This document shows, piece after piece, positions 51,601 to 57,938 of a DNA stretch of 64,000 nt; within the stretch, counting starts at the first letter, position 1, and every line of letters begins with the position of its first letter. Origin of the DNA: Tyto alba (lineage: Eukaryota > Chordata > Aves > Strigiformes > Tytonidae); assembly GCF_018691265.1 (NCBI RefSeq), contig NW_024881279.1, positions 4,741,243-4,805,242 on the forward strand. The letters run 5' to 3'. A program made the translations under genes and the position numbers. Below the pieces are notes generated by a model. That model was given only the letters and a program-made list of their open reading frames with translations. It searched no databases and was not told the origin of the DNA.

Positions 51601-54600
51601 CAAAGTTAGATTTTTATTTTGTAAGTGAAGTGAAAAATGTGTCTGCCTTTCTTCAGTTATTTGGCAGGAATGTAGCAAATACCAATTTTGCTTTTGCTTT
51701 TCTTTCTTTCAGTGAGTCCTTTGGGTCAGGAGGGGTTCCTGGCTTGGTAACCCCAGGACTGTAAATCCTCTGTTAATCCAGACTCAGGCAGGTGCAATGC
51801 GAATTCCCTCCCCTGCTCACCCGGTACATTTCCACTGCCACAGCAAGGGGAGAGCAGAAATTATTCCCTCTGAACCATCCAGTCCATGGCCTCTCTGCTG
51901 AGGCTGTTTGCAGGTCTGCTGCTGGCTGACATAATAAACACACTTGTTTCTTAAAATCATTGCTCTTAACAGCTGCAAAGCTTGTGCAGGTTCAACCTAT
52001 GGGTCAGACACTGAAAAACTGCATGTCTCACCTCTACTTCCATCAGTCCCCTACGTTTCGGTTTAAGGGTATTATCCTTCCCCCTCTGAAGAGTAATAGA
52101 AGTTTTAGCATGGGCTTATGTAGGAGAATGACCTAACAGAGTAAGTAAAAACTGCTGAAGCATTTTGCTTGGCAATACAAGTTGTATTTTTATAGGGTAT
52201 TTGTCCTGTTTACCCAAGAGGAATAAATCCAGTAGAAGTTCAAAGCCATTTAGGAAATACAGGTTTTTAGCTGAATGTCTACATAGCTAAGAGTTGTATC
52301 CCTGGCTTTCCATAGGCAATGCCGGTCATCTTTCCTACCTCATTTACTAATGTTCAGTGCACTGCTTGAGTTTTGCAGCTCTGCAAGTTTTTCACCCTGG
52401 CACAATATGAGTGTGAGGGGTTACTATTGCCTAAAGGTCAAATCAAATCAAGGTCTGCTTTAAACCGCTGCCGGTACCACTGCTGTCAAACGGGCTTTGC
52501 AGCTGAATCCCTCAGGAGATGCTCTTGTCGGTGATGGGTGACACCCCGCCGGGTTTGGAGGTCCCCGTGGCTCCTGGAAGATGTCTGAGCAGGGTTTGGG
52601 GTTACTCCCTTCTGCTGCTCCCACCACTCCTCACCCCAAAGCCCTGGTCCAGGAGGGCCCACAGGTGGCTATAGGGTCTCCAGCAAGGCCCCTGCCGTCA
52701 GCAGGACTGCTCCTGCAGCCCTCTGAAGTTCATGGCCGAGGCCCAAACCTCTTTTTTATATAACCTATGGGATTCAGATTTACTTAATCTAGAGAGACTT
52801 TAGCTTGCACTTGGCCCAGAAGTGGCTGTTCTTCTCCCTTTGGCTTGGAGTTGTTTGCAGGTCTGGTCCAGGTCTCCACTACAGGGGTGTGCCCCAGGGG
52901 AACTTGCTCACCGCAAGTGATGCCACGTCTCACACGGAGTTTTCCTTTTTTTCTAAAAAATGCCAGAACAAACTGGGAAGAAGACAAAGGGTAAGAAAAG
53001 TGACCCGAGAAGGAAAGGAAGAGATGGTAGAAAAAATAGTCCTGAGAAGAAAGAGAAAAGGAAATCAGTCAACGAAACTGTATTGGGACAACTGGGTAAG
53101 TCTGATTTTATGGGTGCAGAGTTGACCCATGCCGCCGGAGGCTCCTGGTTTTGGGGAGCAGGGTTAAGAATCCCAGGCCCTGGTCCCTCTTGCACGTACA
53201 TGGTGGAGTTACACCTGTGGCTGTGGGAGCCTCTTCCATCTCTCCCTCATGGCCATCAGCCTGAATCACCGAGGTCCTCCAGGAGAGACCACATCAGAGA
53301 CATGGTCCCCAGTGGGGCAGGGGGGCGTAAAATTCCCCCCCACCCTCCCCACAGCCCCAGGGCTTGCGCATAGATGAGGAGAATGTGTTACAAATCCTGT
53401 AACGTGCTGCTGGAGCTCGATTTCGCCTTCTGGTGATAAAATCAGACTTACCCATCCTGTGGTATAGGGTTAACCCCCCCAGTATCTTCTGTGCTGTGCA
53501 CCGATGGTGAATTCGGCGCCTGGGCTGGGCATTTTCATGGCATGGACTGTCCAGGACCGTGCGGTTGTGCTGGTTGTGCCGGCGGTCCGGGAGCATCCAG
53601 GAGGCAGGCACAAAGCGTGGCCGGGCTCTTGAGTTCACTGCGGCGGGTGAGGAGATGCAGGCTGGCTCTGCGGATGCTTCACCCACCTCTGGTCTTCACC
53701 ATCAGCTACAACCTCCCGCTACTCGGCAGCAAACGGGGCCGGGAGGGGCAGGGAAGTGAAAAAAAGCAGCACAAAAACGTCTTTTTTGACAAGATCCTTG
53801 ACAACTGTCTATGGTTTTTACATGGAATTGGGGTTTTTTTTCGTCTTCCTCCAGCGCTGTCACCTCCACCAGCCTGCGGGGCAGGAGGTGATGAGTTCAT
53901 GCGTGCTCAGCTGCCCCACGGGTGCACAGGGGGTGCAGCAGTCCCATGGGGCTCTCGGACAGCCTGGGGGTGCTCTAAAACCCTCCTGGGGGTACAGAGA
54001 CTTTCTGTGGGAGGTCTGGGGTTGTGGGCCACCCTGCCTTGCTCTGCTTTACCCATTGCTCACCCCAACTCTACTGCTTTCTGTTCATCTCTAAGCCTGT
54101 TGGGTTTTAGGCAGGAGCCCCTTTGGAAGCGGGGCTTTTGTGCTCATCCTGTCTCTGTGCTGTTCTCTGCTAAAGAAACTTTGTTTTTTCTGGGGCAAAT
54201 TCCTTCAAATGGTGGAGAACTGGGGCATCGCTGGGAAAAGCTGCATTGCTGCGAGCCTGGGAAACCAGGCAGTGGAGCCAAAGCTTCACCAGGGTCTTGT
54301 CAGCTCCTGGATTTTGTTAAGGGCTTGAAGCATCCCTTGGGGCTGCAGTCAGCAGAGAAGGGCTGGGGGAAGGCGAGCTTGGCAGCGCTCTTTGGCACCC
54401 AGGTACCATGCGATCCCCTAAGCTCATCCCTGCTCCTGCTTCCTCCCCCTGCACTGCAGTGGTGCCAGGGCAGGGGGGGGCTGTCTTCTCCAAAAGGACC
54501 GTGGTGACCTGCCAGGAGGTGTGGGGCTGCCACCGTGACAGTGTCACCTCCAAGGGGGGGGGGGGGGGGGGCCGGGGAGGATCTGACCTGAGCGACCTTC

Positions 54601-56505
54601 CCCAGTGCCACCCTTGAGCAGCCCTGGCACTGCGCAGGGTGTTTTGTTTGTCCCCGCTGCGGTGGTGGTGTCCGCGGGGTCACGTCCTGTGTCACTGCTC
54701 CCCGGGGAACGTGATGCCAAGCTGTCACCGAGACCGTCAAACACTGCGGACGGGAGTCACCCTGCCCGTGCCACTGCTCTTTCCCTCTTCTGTTGCGAGA
54801 CTGACTGTGTTAAAAGGAAAGCTCTTGCCTGAAATCAAAAATCAAACCTAATTTTTCCTCCATCCATAAAACCAGCTCCGAACTTGTAGGTTGTTACAGG
54901 TATTAAAACTGTGCATGCTTGTGCAGGTACGCGTCTTTCCAGTCACTAATTAATTAGACCCAGCCCAGCCCACAATGCTCGCTCTTGCTCTCAGAGAGAA
55001 ATATTAGGAAGTTTTCCATCTTTTTTCATTCCAGCCTGTCACCTCTGCTCCACCTCTTCAGTTTTCACACCTCTGGAGTATTCAGAGATGTTCTCAGACC
55101 TGCCCTCCCTGCCTTTTCTCTCAGATTTAGCGCCAGTCCCATCACTCCACTGACCGCCTGGCTTGGGTGGTCTCTGGGTTTTTGACAGCATGTGGTGGCC
55201 CGGTGGCAGCTGCTCCTTGGGGAACCTGTCACCCCTCCCCAGGGCACAGGTTCCACTCTGGTAGTAGTCACCAAATTTTTAGGCTTACACCCAGATTTTT
55301 TGTCTGCTGCCTTTGCATGGGAATGTCTTTTCCACCTGTGCTGGGGTGGGTTGGGACTCGGCATCTTCACTGCAGAAAGATGCTCAGTTTAGATTCGGGG
55401 AGGACAGTGGAGTGTTGGATGTGGGGGATCCCTTGGGTTGTTGTGCTGCGGCCTCGGTGAACCTCAAATTCAGCATTAGTGCTGGAGTAACCCCTCTTCT
55501 GTGTCCTGATGTGGTGCATTATGGTTGACCTTTTGAGCATTTTTCTGGGAGTTCCGCTGAAGTTGGTGGCAGTGTCAGAGGGCAGCGTGGCCGTTCCTGG
55601 CTCCTGAGGCAATCTTCCACTTTTGTTTTTTTCCAGGCTTGTCAACCTCCTTCCCCATCGACGGGACCTTCTTCAACAGCTGGTTGGCACAGTCGGTCCA
55701 GATCACCGCCGAGAACATGGCGATGAGCGAGTGGTCCCTCAACAACGCCCACCACGAGGACAGCACCCCCGGCCTCTCCGAGGAGCTCCTCCAGGACGAG
55801 GAGACCTTGCTGAGCTTCATGATGGACCATTCCCTCAGGTCCCCGTTCAAGCAGAGCGAGGCCACAAAGAAAGTGAAAAGCAAAACGAGAACGAACACTA
55901 AGAAAAAGCTGCCCAGGAGCAGCCCCCCCGCTGGGGGTGGGAGCCACCCGGAGAGCTCGGAGCCCTGGACTAACAACGCCAGCGACTTGTCGGATGATGC
56001 CGCCAAGCCCTTCGCTCCGGATTCCAGAGCGAGCAAGGCGGAGAAAGGGGCGGCGAAGCTTCCCACCGACCGCAAAGGGACGGGCGAGGCAAAAAAGGTG
56101 GCCAAGAAGGGCTCTGTCCCGAAAGCCAGCGAGCCTCACCCCCCTGCCGGGGCGAGGGGCTGCATCGGCAAGGAGGAGGAGGAAGAGGAGGAGGAGGAGA
56201 CGCCGCGCTGCGCTCAGCCGGAGCCCAGCCCCGCGGCCAAAGTGCCTGACTCCGTAGGTAGCCCCAAAACCGTCGTGCGGTTCAAATTACCAAAGGAGAG
56301 CCGAGGGACTCGGAGGTCGCAGCCCCCCAAGCCCGACGGCGCCGGCGGAGCTCCCTTGCGTCGTTTCGACGCCGAGACGGACGGCTACTTCTCCGACGCA
56401 GAGATGAGCGACTCGGACGGGGAGTCCCGTGGCGGCAGGGCGCAGCGGGGCCAGCTGGATGCGGCTGGCGAGGACATCGTCAGGATGAGCATCCTGGCAT
56501 CCTAA
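454..56505 (+). CDS. JADE2: JADE2 (PHF15), spliced CDS, 5'-partial, nine exons
   Basis: JADE2 is a nuclear PHD-finger scaffold. In the JADE family it joins the acetyltransferase HBO1 (KAT7) with ING4/5 and MEAF6 to acetylate nucleosomal histone H4; JADE2 is also reported as a ubiquitin ligase for KDM1A. Joining 454-611, 20118-20287, 31471-31682, 35629-35796, 36305-36421, 42552-43013, 48274-48391, 52967-53095 and 55637-56505 gives 2,400 nt (800 codons) plus TAA, with consistent phases and GT-AG borders. Visible: the N-terminal motif [19 protein letters not shown], a C4HC3 PHD (w154-198), zinc knuckle plus extended PHD (w206-316), a second EPL1-like region and coiled coil (about w345-468), and the JADE tail [15 protein letters not shown]. 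The C-terminus VRMSILAS resembles the JADE2 ending rather than JADE1 or JADE3, which I recall as different. The start codon exon is outside the window. With about 50 missing residues the total would be near 850, slightly longer than the human protein as I remember it (about 790-835). Paralogue choice is from memory of the family. Confidence 0.95.
1375..1440. repeat. Short minisatellite, about 22 bp x 3
   Basis: Three successive units share a CCCAAACTCG or CTGAAAACTCG core followed by GGGG or GGTGGG: 1375-1395, 1396-1417 and 1418-1440. Copies differ at several positions. Confidence 0.6.
1783..1805. repeat. Poly(A) run, 23 bp
   Basis: Uninterrupted A-run followed by GGAGGGAG and another A-run. 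No adjacent retrocopy was recognised. Confidence 0.85.
2225..2335 (-). mobile_element. Old CR1-type LINE fragment (3' end of the second ORF)
   Basis: On the + strand, TCTCCTCAGTCTTCTTTCCT followed by AGGTCATGTTTTCTGGGC is the reverse complement of the part of CR1/L3-type LINEs that encodes the end of the reverse-transcriptase ORF. On the minus strand [11 protein letters not shown], then a degraded LEKRRL block, corresponds to the family's LENKSYEERL and SLEKRRLRGD. The fragment is frameshifted and short, so it is a dead, ancient insertion. It supports a sauropsid genome but does not prove it. Confidence 0.65.
5135..5220 (-). mobile_element. MIR-like (CORE-SINE) fossil
   Basis: TTTTACAGATAGGTAAACTG then AGGCACGGAGATTTC closely follows the reverse complement of the MIR core (ATTTTACAGATGAGGAAACTG, then AGGCTCAGAGAGGTTAAG). 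A degraded GGGGGAGCCAGATATGAGATCC follows, where MIR has a GGCAGAGCCAGGATTCGAACC-like segment. This is by-eye similarity to a remembered consensus. Confidence 0.55.
6540..6780. promoter_or_regulatory. Intronic CpG-rich island
   Basis: About 25 CpG counted by hand in 240 bp, including GGCGCGGTGCGGAGCGTGGC, in the intron before the second visible coding exon. It is a candidate alternative promoter for a JADE2 form lacking the first coding exons, or for a non-coding transcript. No direct transcript signal was seen. Confidence 0.35.
6944..7025. repeat. Long T/C-rich tract including T24
   Basis: T-runs broken by CATGAT and CCCCC, with 24 consecutive T at 6987-7010, ending CCCCTCCTTCCCTCCAG. It imitates a strong acceptor (AG at 7026-7027), but the frame after it has no JADE similarity. 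Confidence 0.8.
16041..16104 (+). mobile_element. Possible MIR-like fossil
   Basis: GGGGAGAGTCACTCGCCTCC, TGTCTCTGAGCATCAGGTTC resembles the MIR sense segment GGGCAAGTCACTTAACC, TCTCTGAGCCTCAGTTTC, with a small insertion. It is too diverged to be certain by eye. Confidence 0.4.
16308..16380. repeat. 33-bp tandem repeat, about 2.2 copies
   Basis: CTTTGATACGTACACAAAG starts the first unit (16308-16340) and CTTTGATACGTATACAGAA the second (16341-16373). Both end ATCTTTGCA, and a third copy begins CTTTTA. The units differ at only a few positions. Confidence 0.75.
20118..20287 (+). CDS. JADE2: JADE2 coding exon 2 in window (w53-w110)
   Basis: Acceptor TTTTCTTCCAG at 20117 and donor ATGG|GTGAGT at 20288. 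It completes R53, then encodes a serine-rich linker (w54 to about w86) and the conserved block [20 protein letters not shown], part of the EPL1-like N-terminal region seen in JADE proteins. Phase is 2 in and 1 out, matching both neighbours. No complete open frame shows this exon by itself; it was found by homology to the family and by splice phase. The linker is the least conserved part compared with the human protein as I recall it. Confidence 0.9.
20331..20364. repeat. 17-bp perfect tandem repeat containing a 12-bp palindrome
   Basis: TTTACTTACTTAAGTAA occurs twice back to back. Each copy contains the perfect palindrome TTACTTAAGTAA. It starts 43 nt after the donor at 20288, within reach of U1-proximal regulation. 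Confidence 0.8.
23332..23391. repeat. Imperfect inverted repeat with ATTA cores
   Basis: Left arm ACATTAATGA (23332-23341) plus GAGATTA (23348-23354). Right arm TAATCTC (23370-23376) plus TCATTAATGT (23382-23391), the exact reverse complements of the left segments. Arm spacing differs by one base. Confidence 0.7.
27055..27115 (-). mobile_element. Possible MIR-like fossil
   Basis: GCAGGCAGATTTGAAGTGAC followed by TGGCCCGGGGCAAGCTGG resembles reverse-complement MIR (GAGGCTCAGAGAGGTTAAGTG, ACTTGCCCAAGGTCACACAGC). The match extends about 50 bp at moderate identity. Confidence 0.45.
31471..31682 (+). CDS. JADE2: JADE2 coding exon 3 in window (w110-w180), first half of the PHD finger
   Basis: Acceptor CTGCCTTGCAG at 31470, donor CACCAG|GTGAGC at 31683. 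Encodes [18 protein letters not shown], the acidic stretch [13 protein letters not shown], and the first part of the PHD finger. Zinc ligands visible here are C154, C157, C171, C174 and H179 of the C4HC3 set, within [20 protein letters not shown] and CNVCVHQ. The exon is GC-rich with G/C at most third codon positions, unlike the AT-rich intron to its left. Confidence 0.95.
32773..32805. repeat. T-rich (TTTTTTG)n-like run
   Basis: Several T6-T10 blocks separated by single G. Simple low-complexity sequence. Confidence 0.75.
34985..35022. repeat. 16-bp tandem repeat, about 2.4 copies
   Basis: CCTTTAGATTTATCGT (34985-35000) and CCTTTAGATTTATCAT (35001-35016) differ by one base and are followed by a partial copy CCTTTA. 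Confidence 0.75.
35629..35796 (+). CDS. JADE2: JADE2 coding exon 4 in window (w181-w236), end of PHD and zinc knuckle
   Basis: Acceptor GTCTGCTCAG at 35628 and donor CCTGAA|GTAAGA at 35797, both phase 0. Starts [18 protein letters not shown], giving the last PHD ligands C182, C195 and C198. The rest, [20 protein letters not shown] to CALWIPE, is the zinc knuckle (C206, C209, H227, C230) that opens the extended PHD. This PHD-knuckle-PHD layout is typical of the JADE, BRPF and AF10 families. Confidence 0.95.
35797..36304 (+). other. JADE2 intron, 508 bp
   Basis: A short intron within the extended PHD coding region. Nothing beyond ordinary intronic sequence was seen. Confidence 0.85.
36305..36421 (+). 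CDS. JADE2: JADE2 coding exon 5 in window (w237-w275), middle of the extended PHD
   Basis: Acceptor TTTTGTGGCCAG at 36304 and donor ATTCAG|GTATGA at 36422, phase 0 on both sides, 39 codons. Encodes [20 protein letters not shown] then [19 protein letters not shown], which supplies C263 and C266 of the second PHD. It was located by translating from the acceptor; no long open frame marks it. The intron before it, 508 bp, is the shortest of the gene in this window. Confidence 0.93.
36422..42551 (+). other. JADE2 intron, 6.1 kb
   Basis: Ordinary unique-looking sequence of mixed composition. A T-rich patch sits at 41338-41362 and an AT-rich stretch at 41750-42120. No recognisable gene, transposon or strong repeat was found. 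Confidence 0.8.
42552..43013 (+). CDS. JADE2: JADE2 coding exon 6 in window (w276-w429), end of extended PHD and second EPL1-like region
   Basis: Acceptor TTCTCCCGCAG at 42551 and donor GAGAGG|GTGAGT at 43014, phase 0 on both sides, 154 codons. The first 41 residues complete the extended PHD: C276, C281, H286, C289, C313 and H316, within [18 protein letters not shown] and [10 protein letters not shown] short acidic linker follows, then [20 protein letters not shown] and [15 protein letters not shown] to [17 protein letters not shown]. That segment is the family's domain II, associated with ING4/5 and MEAF6 binding. It is the second longest coding exon in the window. Confidence 0.95.
43425..43740. 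promoter_or_regulatory. Intronic CpG-rich island
   Basis: By hand I count about 26 CpG in 43441-43740, in sequence near 70% GC, far above the surrounding intron. A purine-rich, G-run segment follows (43730-44180). Such islands often mark alternative promoters or exon-like GC peaks, but no TATA box, exon or splice donor with family similarity was recognised. GC-biased conversion could produce it without function. Confidence 0.4.
45911..45944. repeat. (CAA)n plus poly(A)
   Basis: ACAACAACAACAACCAAC followed by 16 A. It may be the tail of an old insertion, but no body was recognised beside it. Confidence 0.65.
48274..48391 (+). CDS. JADE2: JADE2 coding exon 7 in window (w430-w469), coiled coil
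   Basis: Acceptor TGTTTCTGTAG at 48273 and donor ACCCAG|GTCAGT at 48392. Encodes [20 protein letters not shown] then [19 protein letters not shown], a heptad-like helix that closes domain II. Phase 0 in, phase 1 out: the final G joins either AA of the cassette exon (Glu) or GC of the last exon (Gly). No open frame longer than 60 codons covers it; it is supported by splice sites, phase and family similarity. Confidence 0.92.
48392..52966 (+). other. JADE2 intron, 4.6 kb, upstream of the cassette exon
   Basis: Mixed composition with an AT-rich, T-rich block at 51330-52450. It ends in a short pyrimidine run broken by A-runs before the cassette acceptor. No recognisable gene was seen. Confidence 0.8.
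52967..53095 (+). CDS. JADE2: JADE2 coding exon 8 in window (w469-w511), basic cassette exon
   Basis: Acceptor TTCTAAAAAATGCCAG at 52966 and donor CTGG|GTAAGT at 53096. The exon is 129 nt, phase 1 on both sides, so skipping it keeps the frame and gives a 757-residue form with [11 protein letters not shown] at the join. It encodes 43 residues, of which 16 are Lys or Arg, starting [20 protein letters not shown] and ending [10 protein letters not shown] comparable basic insert is present in one human JADE2 isoform and absent from another, as I recall. The pyrimidine tract is broken by AAAAAA right before the AG, consistent with a weak, regulated acceptor. A nuclear localisation or nucleic-acid contact role is inference. 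Confidence 0.85.
53096..55636 (+). other. JADE2 intron, 2.5 kb, downstream of the cassette exon
   Basis: Contains an 18-G homopolymer (54554-54571) and G-rich surroundings. A 338-codon + strand open frame at 53491-54507 shows no conserved motif and is treated as chance. The intron ends in TTTTGTTTTTTTCCAG before the terminal exon. Confidence 0.8.
54554..54571. repeat. Poly(G) run, 18 bp
   Basis: Eighteen consecutive G followed by CCGGGGAGG. Such runs are prone to sequencing length error and can form G-quadruplexes. Confidence 0.8.
55637..56505 (+). CDS. JADE2: JADE2 terminal coding exon (w512-w800 and stop)
   Basis: Acceptor TTTTTTTCCAG at 55636; stop TAA at 56503-56505. It starts [20 protein letters not shown] and [13 protein letters not shown], the most conserved part of the JADE C-terminal half, then [20 protein letters not shown]. 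The middle (about w580-745) is disordered, rich in Lys, Ser, Pro and Glu, and includes nine consecutive Glu codons (56173-56199, w691-699). The end has [20 protein letters not shown] and VRMSILAS, matching the JADE2 C-terminus. The exon is very GC-rich, and long antisense open frames over it are by-products of that composition. Confidence 0.95.
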
Positions 56506-56603
56506 CTCCTCCCCACCACGCCGGCTCGACGAGGCCTCAATCCAGTTACAACTGCCATGTCCAATTTCTGCCTGGTATCATAGCAAGGGGGGTTTTTAAT
56601 ATG

Positions 56604-56611
56604 TGTATATA
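56604..56611 (+). promoter_or_regulatory. Pumilio response element (TGTATATA) in 3' UTR
   Basis: TGTATATA matches the PUM1/2 consensus UGUANAUA exactly, about 100 nt after the stop codon in an AT-rich pocket of an otherwise GC-rich segment. Pumilio binding would lower mRNA stability or translation. One exact octamer can arise by chance in 3.8 kb, so functionality is inference. Confidence 0.45.
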
Positions 56612-56986
56612 GTTGGAAATTCGACACTGTTGTCTTTCTCTTCTCTATACGCCTGAGATACAGCTTCAGCTTCACCGACATCGATGACCGTGACAGTAGT
56701 GGTCCCTCCCCGGCTCCCTGCCAGACCCCACTTCCCGGGAATGCAAGCTGGCGCCCAGCGGGACCAATGCTGAGGGTGCCGAGAGGGCGGAAGGTGCCGG
56801 TACCCATGCTTTCTGCAGGGATGACAGTTTAAATAATGGGCATTATTTAAAGAGGGGCAGATTTCTGCCCGGGACGGTTGCCCCCGGAGCAGGGAGCAAG
56901 CGGAGGGTACGGTAGCGGCCAGCTGCGGGAGGGGAAATACCCGCTGGTGTGCATATATACAAGGAAGCCAAAATAAGCGATACTAA

Positions 56987-56992
56987 AATAAA
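56987..56992 (+). promoter_or_regulatory. Possible proximal poly(A) signal (AATAAA)
   Basis: AATAAA inside CTAAAATAAATAATGAC, about 480 bp after the stop. The downstream 40 nt are not clearly GU-rich, so use would be weak. If used it would give a short 3' UTR that keeps the Pumilio-type site at 56604 but loses the AT-rich distal part. Confidence 0.35.
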
Positions 56993-57552
56993 TAATGACT
57001 AAAGCACAAAAAGCTTGTTGGAGGAAAGCGCTTGGGGTGGAAGAGAGCAATGTTACGTTTCTATTTTTAGAAAAAAAAAAACTCACCACCTCGGTCATTG
57101 TTTTTCCCCTCACCTTTCCATCTGGTCGGGATCCATCCAGGCGCCAGGATGCAAAATTTCTCCCCATCCTTGCCCCATGGGTCAACCCTGTTGAGGTTGT
57201 TAGAAAAAACGAAGTGATTTACTCAGGTGAATTGAGCAGCTGTTAGCAAGCTGGAAAATGGAAATGGGGGGCAGGGTGGAAGAGAAAAGCATCCTTCAAA
57301 AACACCGTGGGGAGTCGGAGTTGGTTTAACCCGGAAGGTTGAGCGAAGTTTTTCTGCCCATGCTTCTCTCCGATGGCTGCCGTGGTCCCACTGTGCCGGG
57401 GCAGCACGTTTGAAATCCCCTTTGCACAACGAAATGCTTGGCCACGTGGCCAAACGTACCGTCACCGAGGGGAAATGGAAACCCTTGCCTTCACCATTTT
57501 GTTTTCCTACTAAACGCTACAATGGAAATGGTGAATTTATTCCTCCCCATCC

Positions 57553-57590
57553 TTTTTTTTTTTTTTTTTTTTTTTTTATTTTTTTTTATT
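57553..57590. repeat. T-rich run in 3' UTR (T25, A, T9)
   Basis: Twenty-five T then A and nine more T, within the JADE2 3' UTR. In the transcript this is a poly(U) stretch that could bind U-rich RNA-binding proteins. Confidence 0.8.
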
Positions 57591-57877
57591 CCTTAAATCC
57601 TGGTTACAAGCTGTTGACTCGTGGGAGGGTGATTCACAGAAGCTGACATTATAAATATTACAATAATTTAATGCATAAAATGTCCCCAATAAGCCTTAAA
57701 TGTTGTTTAAAAGCCCATGTTACCTACAAGTCAGGCGAATTTCCATGTTTGCACTTAATTGCACCATTACTTCGGTTTTGGCTTCAAAGGTCACAGTTAA
57801 GTCGTGCTACGTGTTTTATTGGAGTGACCCCAGTGTGAGCTCAGGGAACAAAAAAAAAAGGAATTCACTGAAACTTT

Positions 57878-57938
57878 TGTTGTTGTTGTTTTTTAAAAAT
57901 AAAAAATGTTAAAAAAAAAAACTAAAAAAAAAAAAAAA
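57878..57938. repeat. (GTT)n followed by A-rich run in 3' UTR
   Basis: TTGTTGTTGTTGTT then AAAAATAAAAAATG and A-runs up to 57938. It is an oligo-dT internal-priming hazard and contains the AATAAA at 57898. Confidence 0.75.
57898..57903 (+). promoter_or_regulatory. Possible mid-UTR poly(A) signal (AATAAA) in an A-rich stretch
   Basis: TTTTTAAAAATAAAAAATG lies between a (GTT)n run and long A-runs at 57911-57938. It could be a genuine alternative site, but the A-rich tract after it is also a site for oligo-dT internal priming, which would imitate a poly(A) end in cDNA data. Confidence 0.3.

Noticed and set aside
53491..54507. 338-codon + strand open frame between the cassette and terminal exons
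   Set aside because: No JADE or other family similarity; runs through ordinary intron, and the exon 8 to exon 9 phase already joins perfectly.
55575..56139. 165- and 176-codon antisense frames over the last exon
   Set aside because: Shadows of the GC-rich JADE2 coding sequence.
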